Assembly: GCF_016909015.1 (NCBI RefSeq)
Contig: NZ_JAFBFA010000002.1
Location: forward strand, 193,157-257,156
Direction: 5' to 3'
DNA: 64,000 nucleotides
From: Gracilibacillus alcaliphilus
GTDB lineage: Bacteria > Bacillota > Bacilli > Bacillales > Amphibacillaceae
Positions 49,091-58,056 of the stretch are shown piece by piece. The notes beneath the pieces are model-generated. The model was not told the origin of the DNA and did no database searches. It saw only the letters and a program-made list of their open reading frames with translations. Numbering within the stretch: the first letter of the stretch is position 1; each line of letters begins with the position of its first letter. The position numbers and the translations under genes are program-made.

Positions 49091-49868
49091 CGCCCATATT
49101 CATCTGGATTGGTATCAGCCAGCTGAACGAGAACAATTAATCAACCGGCTGGAAGTGAACGGGATGATTGCTGTTTCCAATCATCTGAAAAGTTGTAAAG
49201 AGGTATGGCAGCTGGCACAACAATATCCATTTGTTTATCCTGCTTTTGGCTGGCACCCAGAACAGCCGCTGCCCTCTGATCAAGAAATAGACCAAATTTT
49301 ACAGCTGATAGAGGAAAAACATCAAGAGATTATCGCGATCGGCGAGGTAGGGTTGCCTTATTATACCCAACGAGAAGATCCGTCATTAGATCCGACAGCT
49401 TATCGGATCATTTTGGAGCGATTTGTACAATCGGCGAAACAATATGACTTGCCGATCGTGCTACATGCCGTTTACCAAGATGCAGTGATTGCCTGTGATT
49501 TACTAGAAGACTATCAAATTCAACGTGCTCATTTTCATTGGTTCAAAGGCGATCAGCAAACAATCAACCGGCTGATCGATAATCAATATATGATTTCGAT
49601 TACACCAGACTGTTGGTATGAAAAAGAAATCCAGGCACTAATCAAGCGATATCCATTAGAACTGATTATGGCAGAGACAGACGGACCATGGCCGTTTGAG
49701 GGGCCTTTTCAAGATCAGATGACACATCCCAATATGATCATAGAAGTGATCAAGAAGATAGCAGCATTAAAGCAGCTGCCGGCAGAAGAGGTACAGCGGC
49801 AGGTCACCAACAATACAATCGAATTTTATCGTATACATGAAAAAAATAAGCAGAAATGGAGCGAATGA
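49083..49868 (+). CDS. TatD-family metal-dependent hydrolase at the end of the thiamine operon
   Basis: 261 residues from ATG 49083 (MIDAHIHLDW), which has GAGGTGTACTTG upstream. Amidohydrolase-type barrel with the metal set of TatD: AHIHLDW (H-x-H), AIGEVGLPYY (Glu), PIVLHAVYQDA (His), RAHFHWFKG (His) and MAETDGPWPFEG (Asp). TatD enzymes are nucleases or hydrolases, but the sequence around FHWFKGDQQTINRLID differs from housekeeping TatD. Translationally coupled to thiZ, it may process an imported pyrimidine precursor; that is inference. Confidence 0.85.
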   Translation: MIDAHIHLDWYQPAEREQLINRLEVNGMIAVSNHLKSCKEVWQLAQQYPFVYPAFGWHPEQPLPSDQEIDQILQLIEEKHQEIIAIGEVGLPYYTQREDPSLDPTAYRIILERFVQSAKQYDLPIVLHAVYQDAVIACDLLEDYQIQRAHFHWFKGDQQTINRLIDNQYMISITPDCWYEKEIQALIKRYPLELIMAETDGPWPFEGPFQDQMTHPNMIIEVIKKIAALKQLPAEEVQRQVTNNTIEFYRIHEKNKQKWSE

Positions 49869-49887
49869 AAATTCCTCCATTTTTTGT
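49855..49887 (+). terminator. Terminator of the thiamine operon
   Basis: AAATGGAG pairs with CTCCATTT, then TTTGTG. It overlaps the last codons of the TatD-like gene. Confidence 0.7.
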
Positions 49888-50065
49888 GTGACGAGAACAA
49901 ACTTATATTTGACGATAACAGACTGAAGAAAAAACTTCTTTTATCCTAATGGACAGAGGGACCGGAAAAACACCTGCCCAATCCATAAGAATGAATTTTA
50001 TGAACCGGGCATCCCCTCGTCTGCATCTCAGAGCTTTCATTTACATCTATGTTGGAGAATAAGCC

Positions 50066-51691
50066 CTATTTTCCATCGGCTGTTCTATTCCACTTACGAT
50101 AATCTAATGGAGTATAACCAGTCTCTTTCTTGAACAATTTAGTGAAGTAGGAGTAGTTATCATATCCCACCCTGTCAGATATCGTATGAATAGGAAGGTT
50201 GGTATTTTTTAGCAGGTCTTTTGCGACGTCCACTCTTTTGTTAATTAGATATTGCACAAGAGGGAGGCCGGTCTCTTTTTTAAATATTTTTGCAATATAA
50301 TCAGGACTTAGAAAGACGATTTTTGCCATGGTTGCTCTTGTGATATTTTCTGCGTAATGCAGGTCAATAAATTCACATATGGTTTGCACAACAGATTTTT
50401 GACTGTTGGAAAACTCAATATAATCCAGTGCCACACGTAATAAATACGAAAGGTAGATCAGTAAATCGTCTATGGAACGGGATGATTGTGTGAATAAAAA
50501 ATCATGAATTTCCTTTTGAAATAATTTATTAGCAAGTATCTCTTTCTTTTTCAAATGTGTATAGATGAGTTGTTCAATATCTAGTCTAAAACTAGCAGCA
50601 ATATAATCACTTACGCCATCATCGTATGCCGTCACTGTTAAGTGATGATAGCATTTATTAACAAAACTTAAGCGATTATTGGTTTCAAGGTAATTTTCTA
50701 ATGCTGATAAATTAGGTTCCTTGTATTTGGGGGAAGCATTTTTAATAGATCGAACAGCAATGGTCTTATTTCTAAATTCGATCATTTCTTTTTTTGTCTG
50801 CTGAAGCTTGTGAACAGCGTCTGGCATATCAATAATAGAGGCGATTTCTCCCAGGTGACACTGAGCGTCACATCCTAGTTGCTGGTTGATATGGTTGATC
50901 ACTTGATCGCATATGTTGACGCACTCGACGGGAGTGATAGAACGTTGAAGATCTAATTGTTTCAAGATAACTAAATATTCGTCTTTTGTTATCTCCAGCA
51001 AAAAGTCTAGACTCCCTATATGTGAAAAGGACTCTGCAATCATAGATTTTATAATACTATGTACATCAGTCTCTTGATCTATGATCGTTTGAATCTCTTT
51101 ATTGTCCACCAACCTATAGGGAAATAAAGCAATGAAAATCGGAAGAAGCTGATCCTCGATGGAATAGTCTAACTGTCTAGAATGCAATTGTTCCTTAAGT
51201 TCAGTATGAGTAAATGGATTGCTACTGTAAAGAAAGTTATGCCAAAAATGTGTAATGATTTCTTGTTTGTTTTGTTGTAAATAATGACCTGCTTTTAAGG
51301 CATTCTCTGTCATTTGTGATTGCTGTGCTTTCTGTACAGCTTTCTTAATAATTAATTCCAGCTTATCGAATTCAATGGGCTTTAAGTAATATTCAAAACT
51401 TTGTAATTCAATAGCTTTCTGAGCATAGTTGAAATCAGCAAAATTGGTTAAGAAGATGGCTTGTACATTATATCCTCTGTCTCTAATCCATGCTAATAAT
51501 TCGAGGCCGCTGCCTCGGGGCATTTCGATATCAGAAACAAGAATATCAATCGTATATTCTTCCAAGATTTCTTTTGCTTGATGAATATTATAGGCTGGAT
51601 AAACATTTCTAATTCCTAATCTATCCCATTTCATTTTTTGCTGTAATGCAGAAATGACAAATCGATCATCATCAACGATTAACACGTTCAT
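50066..51691 (-). CDS. YesN-type response regulator with AraC DNA-binding domain
   Basis: 541 residues. Receiver domain 1-120 with the phospho-acceptor Asp in DILVSDIEMPRGSG (about 55), DDD near 7-9 and Lys in YYLKPIEF. A long middle domain follows. The C-terminal 100 residues are an AraC double helix-turn-helix: ITRATMAKIVFLSPDYIAKIFKKETG and LPIHTISDRVGYDNYSYFTKLFKKETGYTPLDYRK. It is the partner of the overlapping kinase gene and probably activates the divergent ABC transporter operon at 53696. ATG with AGGAG 8 bases upstream. Confidence 0.94.
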   Translation of the reverse strand: MNVLIVDDDRFVISALQQKMKWDRLGIRNVYPAYNIHQAKEILEEYTIDILVSDIEMPRGSGLELLAWIRDRGYNVQAIFLTNFADFNYAQKAIELQSFEYYLKPIEFDKLELIIKKAVQKAQQSQMTENALKAGHYLQQNKQEIITHFWHNFLYSSNPFTHTELKEQLHSRQLDYSIEDQLLPIFIALFPYRLVDNKEIQTIIDQETDVHSIIKSMIAESFSHIGSLDFLLEITKDEYLVILKQLDLQRSITPVECVNICDQVINHINQQLGCDAQCHLGEIASIIDMPDAVHKLQQTKKEMIEFRNKTIAVRSIKNASPKYKEPNLSALENYLETNNRLSFVNKCYHHLTVTAYDDGVSDYIAASFRLDIEQLIYTHLKKKEILANKLFQKEIHDFLFTQSSRSIDDLLIYLSYLLRVALDYIEFSNSQKSVVQTICEFIDLHYAENITRATMAKIVFLSPDYIAKIFKKETGLPLVQYLINKRVDVAKDLLKNTNLPIHTISDRVGYDNYSYFTKLFKKETGYTPLDYRKWNRTADGK

Positions 51692-53388
51692 AGCATATTC
51701 TCCTTCTGAGGTAAAATGATTTGAATGACTGTACCACCATATAGATTATTAGAAAAATCAATGGAGAAGTCTTTCCCGTATAGTAACTGAAGCCTTTGAA
51801 TCACATTATGAATTCCAATCTGCTTACCATCCCCTGTTGTTAATGGAATATTCTGTTTGAGCTTGGTCAAGATAGCTTCAGGAAAACCAGGGCCATTATC
51901 TTTTAATTTGATTTGAATAGCTTGTTTGTTATCGACATAGTGTATTTCTATCTTGATTTTTATCTGCTCCTCTGGAGAAACAGAGTATTTAACCGTATTC
52001 TCAATAAATGTTTGCAAGACTAATGGTGGTATTTTCGACTGTTCAATACCAGCGTCCATCTCGATATGGTAGTGTAAGGCATCATGATGAACCAACTTCT
52101 GGATAGATAAGTAATCCTGAACATGTTTGAGTTCATCTTCTAAGTTCACTAGATCATGTTTCGTCTGCAATAAGTAACGAAAGTATCTCGATGTAGATAA
52201 TGTCATCTCCTTAATTTCATGATACATTTCCATTTGGGCCATGCTATAAATAGTTGTTAAGCAATTCAAGTAAAAGTGTGGTTTAATTTGTAATTGCATA
52301 TAATCCAATTGAGTTTGTTTTTTCTCTATCTCTTGTTCATAGATATTTATTTTTAATGTTTTTACTTTGCTGATCAAATCTTTGAATTGTTTATTGCTTT
52401 TCTCCAATTCTATGATATTGCTGCTTTCAAAGTCCATCGACTCATTATTTTGGTTGATGATGCTTAGATTTTTAGAGAATACTTCAATAGGCGTAATAAG
52501 TTTATTTCTGACATAACGCAGAATGGTGAATAACATAATACTTATAATAATGATGGCAGCAATAAGTGCTAATTGTGTGATCACTCCTTTTTTGAAAGCA
52601 CTAAAGTGATCAACTGTAAGGTGCAACGTAAAAGGTAGTGAGGTGTCCACGTCACGAAACACTAGTGAACTGGTTAAGAAGCTATAGGAGTGCTTCTGAG
52701 GAATGCCCAGCTCTTGATTGCTATTCGGTAAAAAGCCAAGTTTGCTATATTCAATCCACATATTACCATCGCTGCCTAGTTCAATATCTTGTAATGGCAG
52801 TAACAGGTCATCAACCGAAATAATCGAAATAAATACTCGGTTCTCATACTCCAATAAATGATATAAGAAATACTTCCCATTTATAATTAAAGGATACCAA
52901 GACTTAATATTTTCATAACGATACAGTCCATTGATATTTCTCATAAAGTAGTCTTTCATTTCCAGATAATCGGTATAATTTATTTGAAGGGTTGAGCTAT
53001 TAAAAAAAATATTTTCTTCCTTTAACAATAAAAAAAATTGATATTCCTTTCCTGAGGTGTATTGGAAATCATTCACCCTCGATCGGAATTGTTTGATGCC
53101 TTTAGAAAGGTCTGCAATGCCATCAGCTTGCTCTATATCGGTGATCAGGGGCTCATTTTTAACCGTCCATACCATAAAATGGTCCATTGCATTGAGTTTC
53201 TGTAATGTGTCATCTAAATAGAGATTGATGGTATTGGTAATATAGTCGATATTTTGCTGTCTTGTTGTATAAATGGTGAAAAAACTTACAAATACATTAA
53301 TGATTAATATGAGACACAAGACGATTAATAGTATTTTTGAATAATAATTAACTGAATGTGAAGTATTTCTTTTCCTGTTCCAGCACAA
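51688..53388 (-). CDS. YesM-type sensor histidine kinase
   Basis: 566 residues from TTG 53388, with AGGAG 9 bases upstream. Helix 1 at about 18-40, an extracellular sensor domain to about 285, helix 2 (LALIAAIIIISIMLFTILRYV), HAMP-like linker, then the His_kinase family core with the phospho-acceptor His in QLQIKPHFYLNCLTTI (about 373) and the ATPase LKDNGPGFPEAI. Typical carbohydrate-sensing kinase of the YesM/LytS group. Four-base overlap with its response regulator gene. Confidence 0.94.
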   Translation of the reverse strand: MCWNRKRNTSHSVNYYSKILLIVLCLILIINVFVSFFTIYTTRQQNIDYITNTINLYLDDTLQKLNAMDHFMVWTVKNEPLITDIEQADGIADLSKGIKQFRSRVNDFQYTSGKEYQFFLLLKEENIFFNSSTLQINYTDYLEMKDYFMRNINGLYRYENIKSWYPLIINGKYFLYHLLEYENRVFISIISVDDLLLPLQDIELGSDGNMWIEYSKLGFLPNSNQELGIPQKHSYSFLTSSLVFRDVDTSLPFTLHLTVDHFSAFKKGVITQLALIAAIIIISIMLFTILRYVRNKLITPIEVFSKNLSIINQNNESMDFESSNIIELEKSNKQFKDLISKVKTLKINIYEQEIEKKQTQLDYMQLQIKPHFYLNCLTTIYSMAQMEMYHEIKEMTLSTSRYFRYLLQTKHDLVNLEDELKHVQDYLSIQKLVHHDALHYHIEMDAGIEQSKIPPLVLQTFIENTVKYSVSPEEQIKIKIEIHYVDNKQAIQIKLKDNGPGFPEAILTKLKQNIPLTTGDGKQIGIHNVIQRLQLLYGKDFSIDFSNNLYGGTVIQIILPQKENML

Positions 53389-53695
53389 ATTTCTCAGCTC
53401 CTAGTCGTGACCTTACTTTCTATTATAAAGAATCATAAATTCGGTTATCTAGCACAAAACGTTCAAAAAGCGTTTAATTTGGCCTAAAAGAACGGAATAG
53501 TGATATTTTTATTATTTTACATGAAAAGAAAAGGACGGAGTGAACCGGATAGTACCATAATGGAACGATTTACTACTATCTTGTTGTGATGTTCCTTGCC
53601 ATAATATAAAAGGCATGAGAGGGAAAGAAGGAGGATGATTGTCAGGTGCATGTAAATTAACTTTCAAAGTATATCGAAAAAGGAGAGAATAGGCA

Positions 53696-54652
53696 TTGAA
53701 AACGAAGGTTGAAGACGGAAGTTTAGTTTTATCCAATAGAAGCAAACAATCTATTTTCGGTAAAAAACTAAAGAAAAGTGCCCCGTTATATGTATTATTG
53801 CTGCCATCTATTATTTTATTAATTTGCTTTTTTTATATTCCTTTATATGGAATTGTAATCGCGTTCAAAGATTATTCGCCTGCATTAGGATTTTGGGGCA
53901 GTCCATGGGTAGGATTTAAACATTTTATTCAATTTTTTAATTCTTACCAATTTGATTTGACGATAAAGAATACGCTGACAATAGGTCTTTACAGCATTTT
54001 AGTCGGTTTTCCTTTACCAATTGCTTTAGCTATTCTCTGTAATCAAATTCGTGTGGGGATGTTTAAGAAAGTCTTTCAAGTAACGACCTATTTACCGCAT
54101 TTCATCTCTACCATGGTTATGTGTGGGATGATTTTGATTTTCTTATCACCCAGTAATGGATTGTTTGCCAATTTGTTGTCCTTAATTGGAGTGGAGATGC
54201 CGAATATTTTATCCAATCCTTCTGCATTCAGCAGTATTTATGTTTGGAGTGATGTATGGCAGCATGTCGGCTGGGACAGTATTATCTTTTTGGCGGCACT
54301 GTCTGCTATTAATCCCACCTATTATGAAGCAGCAACAATGGATGGAGCAGGTAAACTGCAGAAAATCCTTCATATTGATCTGCCATTACTGCTGCCTACA
54401 GCGATGATTCTTTTGATTTTGAGGGCCGGGAATGTCTTGAGTGTAGGATTTGAAAAAGTGCTATTATTACAAAATCCGTTGAACCTAGCTGGAAGTGAAG
54501 TTATCTCTACTTATGTGTATAAAGTGGGTTTGCAGAATTTCGAGTATAGTTTGTCAACAGCCATTGGCTTATTCAATTCAGTCGTCAATGTGATTATCTT
54601 ATTACTCGTGAATTGGATCTCTAAGCGGTTAACGAAAACCAGCCTGTTATAG
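53696..54652 (+). CDS. LplB/YtcP-cluster ABC permease 1
   Basis: 318 residues with six helices. LYVLLLPSIILLICFFYIPLYGIVIAFKDYSP is the standard beginning of LplB-type permeases, GLYSILVGFPLPIALAILCNQIRVGMFKKVFQVTTYLPHFIS follows, and the EAA loop is YYEAATMDGAGKLQKILHIDLPLLLPT. TTG start after AAAAGGAGAG, spacing a little long. It takes up a complex saccharide with the second permease and binding protein. The 307-base gap before it holds the divergent promoters, none of which I can place with confidence. Confidence 0.92.
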   Translation: MKTKVEDGSLVLSNRSKQSIFGKKLKKSAPLYVLLLPSIILLICFFYIPLYGIVIAFKDYSPALGFWGSPWVGFKHFIQFFNSYQFDLTIKNTLTIGLYSILVGFPLPIALAILCNQIRVGMFKKVFQVTTYLPHFISTMVMCGMILIFLSPSNGLFANLLSLIGVEMPNILSNPSAFSSIYVWSDVWQHVGWDSIIFLAALSAINPTYYEAATMDGAGKLQKILHIDLPLLLPTAMILLILRAGNVLSVGFEKVLLLQNPLNLAGSEVISTYVYKVGLQNFEYSLSTAIGLFNSVVNVIILLLVNWISKRLTKTSLL

Positions 54653-54810
54653 AGGATGTTCAAAAAGTCCGATAAAAATGACACGGCGAATTTCTGCGTT
54701 GGCTTGCTTTTCCGCTACTCACGTATTAAAAGCATACGCTCCGTTGCTCAAAGGCTACGCCGCCTGGAACTTCTTGGTCCTTTTCACCGAACTTTTTGAA
54801 CACGCACTTA
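54651..54810. repeat. Interspersed repeat A, copy 2, inside the transporter operon
   Basis: Starts AGAGGATGTTCAAAAAGTCC and ends GAACTTTTTGAACACGCACT; TTCAAAAAGT and ACTTTTTGAA are exact inverted ends. Bases 54672-54688 are the exact reverse complement of 10408-10424. It begins over the stop of permease 1 and ends 22 bases before permease 2, so the operon mRNA carries a large hairpin. Confidence 0.85.
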
Positions 54811-54832
54811 TAGAGAGGAGGAGAATGTTGTT

Positions 54833-55732
54833 ATGATTGCTCAAAGATTAACTATACCAAAAAAGAAAACAGACATCATTTTTGATATAGCCATCTATAC
54901 TGTAGCTATATTAATGATTGTAATGATTATATATCCACTTTGGTTTATTATCATCGCTTCATTTAGTAATCCCGCCGATGTTGCTAATGGGAATGTCTTA
55001 TTTTGGCCAAAAGACTGGCGATTGGACGGTTATATAGAATTGGTAAAGCAAGAAATGATTTGGCGAGGTTATTTAAATACGATTCTGTATACAATTGTCG
55101 GAACGATGATTGGCTTGTTTGTTAATATAACAGCTGGCTACGCCTTATCAAGACGAGAACTGCTAGGAAGAAAATGGATTATGATTGTCTATATTCTTCC
55201 GATGTTTATAGGAGGCGGGCTTGTTCCTACCTATTTAGTCGTTAGAGAATTTGGCTTGCTGGATACATTTTGGGTATTGGTTTTACCGTTTTCAGTTAGT
55301 GCATTCAATATTATTATCGCACGGACATTTTTTAAAAATAGTATTCCAGAAACTTTATGGGAAGCTGCACAAGTGGATGGTTGTGGAACACTGCGTTACT
55401 TTATAACGATGGTATTGCCTTTATCAAAAGCTATTTTGGCCGTTATTGGGCTTTGGACAGCAGTAGGGATATGGAATTCATGGTTTGACGCCATGATTTA
55501 CCTTTCAAGTGAACATTTACAGCCGTTGCAGCTGGTGCTGCGCAGAATACTGATTATGAATGAATCCCTGCTTGGACAAGCTTCCGGGGAATTAGCAACC
55601 GAATTAAGGGCGCTGTCAGAAATGATGAAATATGCGGCTATTATTGTTTCTACCTTGCCGATTATGTGTTTATATCCATTTCTGCAAAAGTATTTTAATC
55701 GAGGAGTTATGGTTGGTTCAATTAAAGAGTAG
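54833..55732 (+). CDS. LplC/YtcP-type ABC permease 2
   Basis: 299 residues, six helices. TAGYALSRRELLGRKWIMIVYILPMFIGGGLVPTYLVVREFGLLDTFWVLVLPFSVSAFNIIIARTFF is the LplC/YtcP hallmark stretch; EAA loop LWEAAQVDGCGTLRYFITMVLPLSK. The ribosome site is AGGAGGAGAATGTTGTT. Twelve bases separate it from the binding protein gene. Confidence 0.93.
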   Translation: MIAQRLTIPKKKTDIIFDIAIYTVAILMIVMIIYPLWFIIIASFSNPADVANGNVLFWPKDWRLDGYIELVKQEMIWRGYLNTILYTIVGTMIGLFVNITAGYALSRRELLGRKWIMIVYILPMFIGGGLVPTYLVVREFGLLDTFWVLVLPFSVSAFNIIIARTFFKNSIPETLWEAAQVDGCGTLRYFITMVLPLSKAILAVIGLWTAVGIWNSWFDAMIYLSSEHLQPLQLVLRRILIMNESLLGQASGELATELRALSEMMKYAAIIVSTLPIMCLYPFLQKYFNRGVMVGSIKE

Positions 55733-55744
55733 GAGGAAAATAAG

Positions 55745-57286
55745 ATGGTTAAAAATTTATTCAAACTAACGTTAGGTATCACGATGATGGTAAGTATATT
55801 AATCGGTTGCAGCTCAGATACCACCAATGAAACAGCAGAAGAGGATGAAGCTTATACCATTGCTACGGTCCGATGGGCGGAATGGGGCGACAGTTTCTTA
55901 AAAGGATTTGTAGAAGAAACGGAACAAGAGGCAGACATTTCAATCAATTGGGATGTGTATGTTAACAGCGAATGGGGCGACAAGAAATCAGTGGTGATGG
56001 CTGGAGGCGAATTACCAGATGCTTTTTGGGGTTCATTAGCCTTAACAGATTCTGATATAGCTAAGAACCAAGGTGTATTCATTCCACTAGAGGATTTGAT
56101 TGAAGAACATATGCCAAATTTAACAAAAGCATTTGAAGAAGATCCTACCATGCGGGCGATGGTAACTTCACCAGACGGTCATATTTATAGTTTGCCTAAG
56201 AAACTGCCTTTACGGCCAATTGCTGGTAATTCATTATTTATTAATCAACAGTGGCTTGATCATTTAGGGTTGGAGATGCCACAAACATATGAAGAACTGT
56301 ATGATGTGTTGAAAGCATTTAAAGAGGAAGATGCCAATAATAATGGTGATCCTAATGATGAGATCCCTGCACAAGTGGGTGTGTTACAATTCATACTGCC
56401 ATTTGGTTTACCTATAGGTGCCTATGATACCAATTTAACGGTACAAGATGGCAAACCTGTTTATATCCCAACAGCCGAAGCATATAGAGAAGGGATTGAA
56501 TGGATGCACCAGGCATATGCAGAAGGATTAATTGATCAAGAATTGTTTACGCAAGATACCTCCATGGCGGAGGCAAAACGTCAAAATGATGAGCAGGCTC
56601 TTGTAGGATTAGGTACAGGCTGGACCGCAGATGCCGTGTTCGGACCAAATGCAAATCAGTATGCTCAATTACCAGCACTAGAAGGACCTGATGGAGAACG
56701 ATATGTCATGACAGATGCACCTATTTATGAAAGAAATGAATTTATGATCACTACCGAAGCGAAGAATCCTGAGAAATTATTGCAATGGGCAGATCAGTTC
56801 TATACAGAAGATGCCAGTATTCAAACATTCTATGGTTCATATGATATTGCGGTAGAGAAACATGATGATGGCACATATGAAGTATTAGAAGCACCAGACG
56901 GGGAATCGGCAGACATTTTTGCTTGGACAAACTCCTTCCGCGACTTCGGTCCTAAGTATGTCGGAGAAGATTTTAATGAAAAAGTGACACTTCCAACCAG
57001 TGGTGGAGATGGTTTGAAACTTGAATTAGATCAAGAACTCAATCCGTATGTAAGAGAACAATTTCCTAATGTAATTTATACAGAGGAAGAAAGTGCCCGT
57101 TTAAGTACGTTGACTGTAGATCTGGAAGCTTATGTTGAGTCGATGCAATCTAAATGGGTTGTCGAAGGCGGTGCAACAGAAGAGTGGGATGCCTATATCT
57201 CTCAACTGGAACAGATGGGGTTAGGAGAATATATGGACATTCAAAATGAGGCTTTTGATCGGTATCAAGAAAGTCTAAGTGAATAA
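55745..57286 (+). CDS. LplA/YtcQ-type saccharide-binding lipoprotein
   Basis: 513 residues. Lipobox LIGC at about 18-22. Family 1 binding protein of the large LplA/YtcQ kind: TVRWAEWGDSFLKGFVEE, DAFWGSLALTDSDIAKNQGVFIPLEDLIEEHMPNL, and SLPKKLPLRPIAGNSLFINQQWLDHLGLEMPQTYEELYDVLKAFKEEDANNNGDPNDEIPA, the calcium-site-like DANNNGDPNDEIP stretch typical of the group. It binds the sugar for the two permeases. Substrate not known; related systems take rhamnogalacturonan, xyloside or glycan fragments. Confidence 0.93.
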   Translation: MVKNLFKLTLGITMMVSILIGCSSDTTNETAEEDEAYTIATVRWAEWGDSFLKGFVEETEQEADISINWDVYVNSEWGDKKSVVMAGGELPDAFWGSLALTDSDIAKNQGVFIPLEDLIEEHMPNLTKAFEEDPTMRAMVTSPDGHIYSLPKKLPLRPIAGNSLFINQQWLDHLGLEMPQTYEELYDVLKAFKEEDANNNGDPNDEIPAQVGVLQFILPFGLPIGAYDTNLTVQDGKPVYIPTAEAYREGIEWMHQAYAEGLIDQELFTQDTSMAEAKRQNDEQALVGLGTGWTADAVFGPNANQYAQLPALEGPDGERYVMTDAPIYERNEFMITTEAKNPEKLLQWADQFYTEDASIQTFYGSYDIAVEKHDDGTYEVLEAPDGESADIFAWTNSFRDFGPKYVGEDFNEKVTLPTSGGDGLKLELDQELNPYVREQFPNVIYTEEESARLSTLTVDLEAYVESMQSKWVVEGGATEEWDAYISQLEQMGLGEYMDIQNEAFDRYQESLSE

Positions 57287-57308
57287 TAGCTTCTTATAGT
57301 TGAATAGG

Positions 57309-57356
57309 AAAAACAGTTGGTGTCCATCGTTAAGGGGGTGAGGCCAGCTGTTTTTC
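57309..57356 (+). terminator. Hairpin between the binding-protein and YesL-like genes
   Basis: AAAAACAGTTGG (57309-57320) pairs with CCAGCTGTTTTT (57344-57355). It would act as a partial terminator, so that the YesL-like and dehydrogenase genes are expressed less. Confidence 0.7.
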
Positions 57357-57411
57357 AAGTCTTGTACTGGTTAGGAAGTTTTCAAAGTGTAAGAAAAGGA
57401 GGGGGAATACG

Positions 57412-58044
57412 TTGAGTCAACTTCTTAGTTTAGATAGTCCGTTGATGAAGCTTCTGGCAAGAATGGTAGACATGGTTATGTTAAATACATTGTTTTTAAT
57501 ATGTTGTATTCCTATTATTACACTAGGTGCTTCTCTGACTTCACTGTATTATGTTTTGCTGAAAATGGTTAGAGGGGAAGACCTAGCTATTGTTAGCAGT
57601 TTTTTCAGAGCCTTTCAAAGGAATTTTAAGCAGAGTACTATTGTCTGGGTATTTTTATTAGTATTAAATATCATTTTGCTTGTTAATGCCTTCTCATTAG
57701 GAATTCATGATGGCTTGTTAAAGGTGTTTTATATGGGAATGCTGTTATTTTTAGGTACTCTTAGTTTATCTGTTTTCTTGTTTATTTTTCCTTACATTGC
57801 GAGATTTCAAGATACGATTAAACAATCATTGATTAACTCTGTCATGATCAGCTGGTTTCATATGCGTTATTTCTTTTTATTGTTAGTGATGAATGTGCTT
57901 CCTGTTATTCTTGTTCTGTTCTCTGTGAAATGGTTGATCATTGTTGTTTATTTTGTTACTTTTGGTGGAATTGCATTAATAGTTTGGCTGAATGCTCATA
58001 TTCTTAATAAAATTTTTGCTGTATATGAAAAAAGAACTGCATAG
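57412..58044 (+). CDS. YesL-like DUF624 membrane protein
   Basis: 210 residues, about five helices. LARMVDMVMLNTLFLICCIPIITLGASLTSLYYVLLKMVRGEDLAIVSSFFRAFQRNFKQSTIVW is the DUF624 signature; the family is regularly encoded beside YesMN two-component systems and LplABC transporters. Its role is unknown, perhaps in signal transfer to the kinase. TTG start with AAGGAGGGGGAATACG. Confidence 0.88.
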   Translation: MSQLLSLDSPLMKLLARMVDMVMLNTLFLICCIPIITLGASLTSLYYVLLKMVRGEDLAIVSSFFRAFQRNFKQSTIVWVFLLVLNIILLVNAFSLGIHDGLLKVFYMGMLLFLGTLSLSVFLFIFPYIARFQDTIKQSLINSVMISWFHMRYFFLLLVMNVLPVILVLFSVKWLIIVVYFVTFGGIALIVWLNAHILNKIFAVYEKRTA

Positions 58045-58056
58045 GAGGAATGTTTA

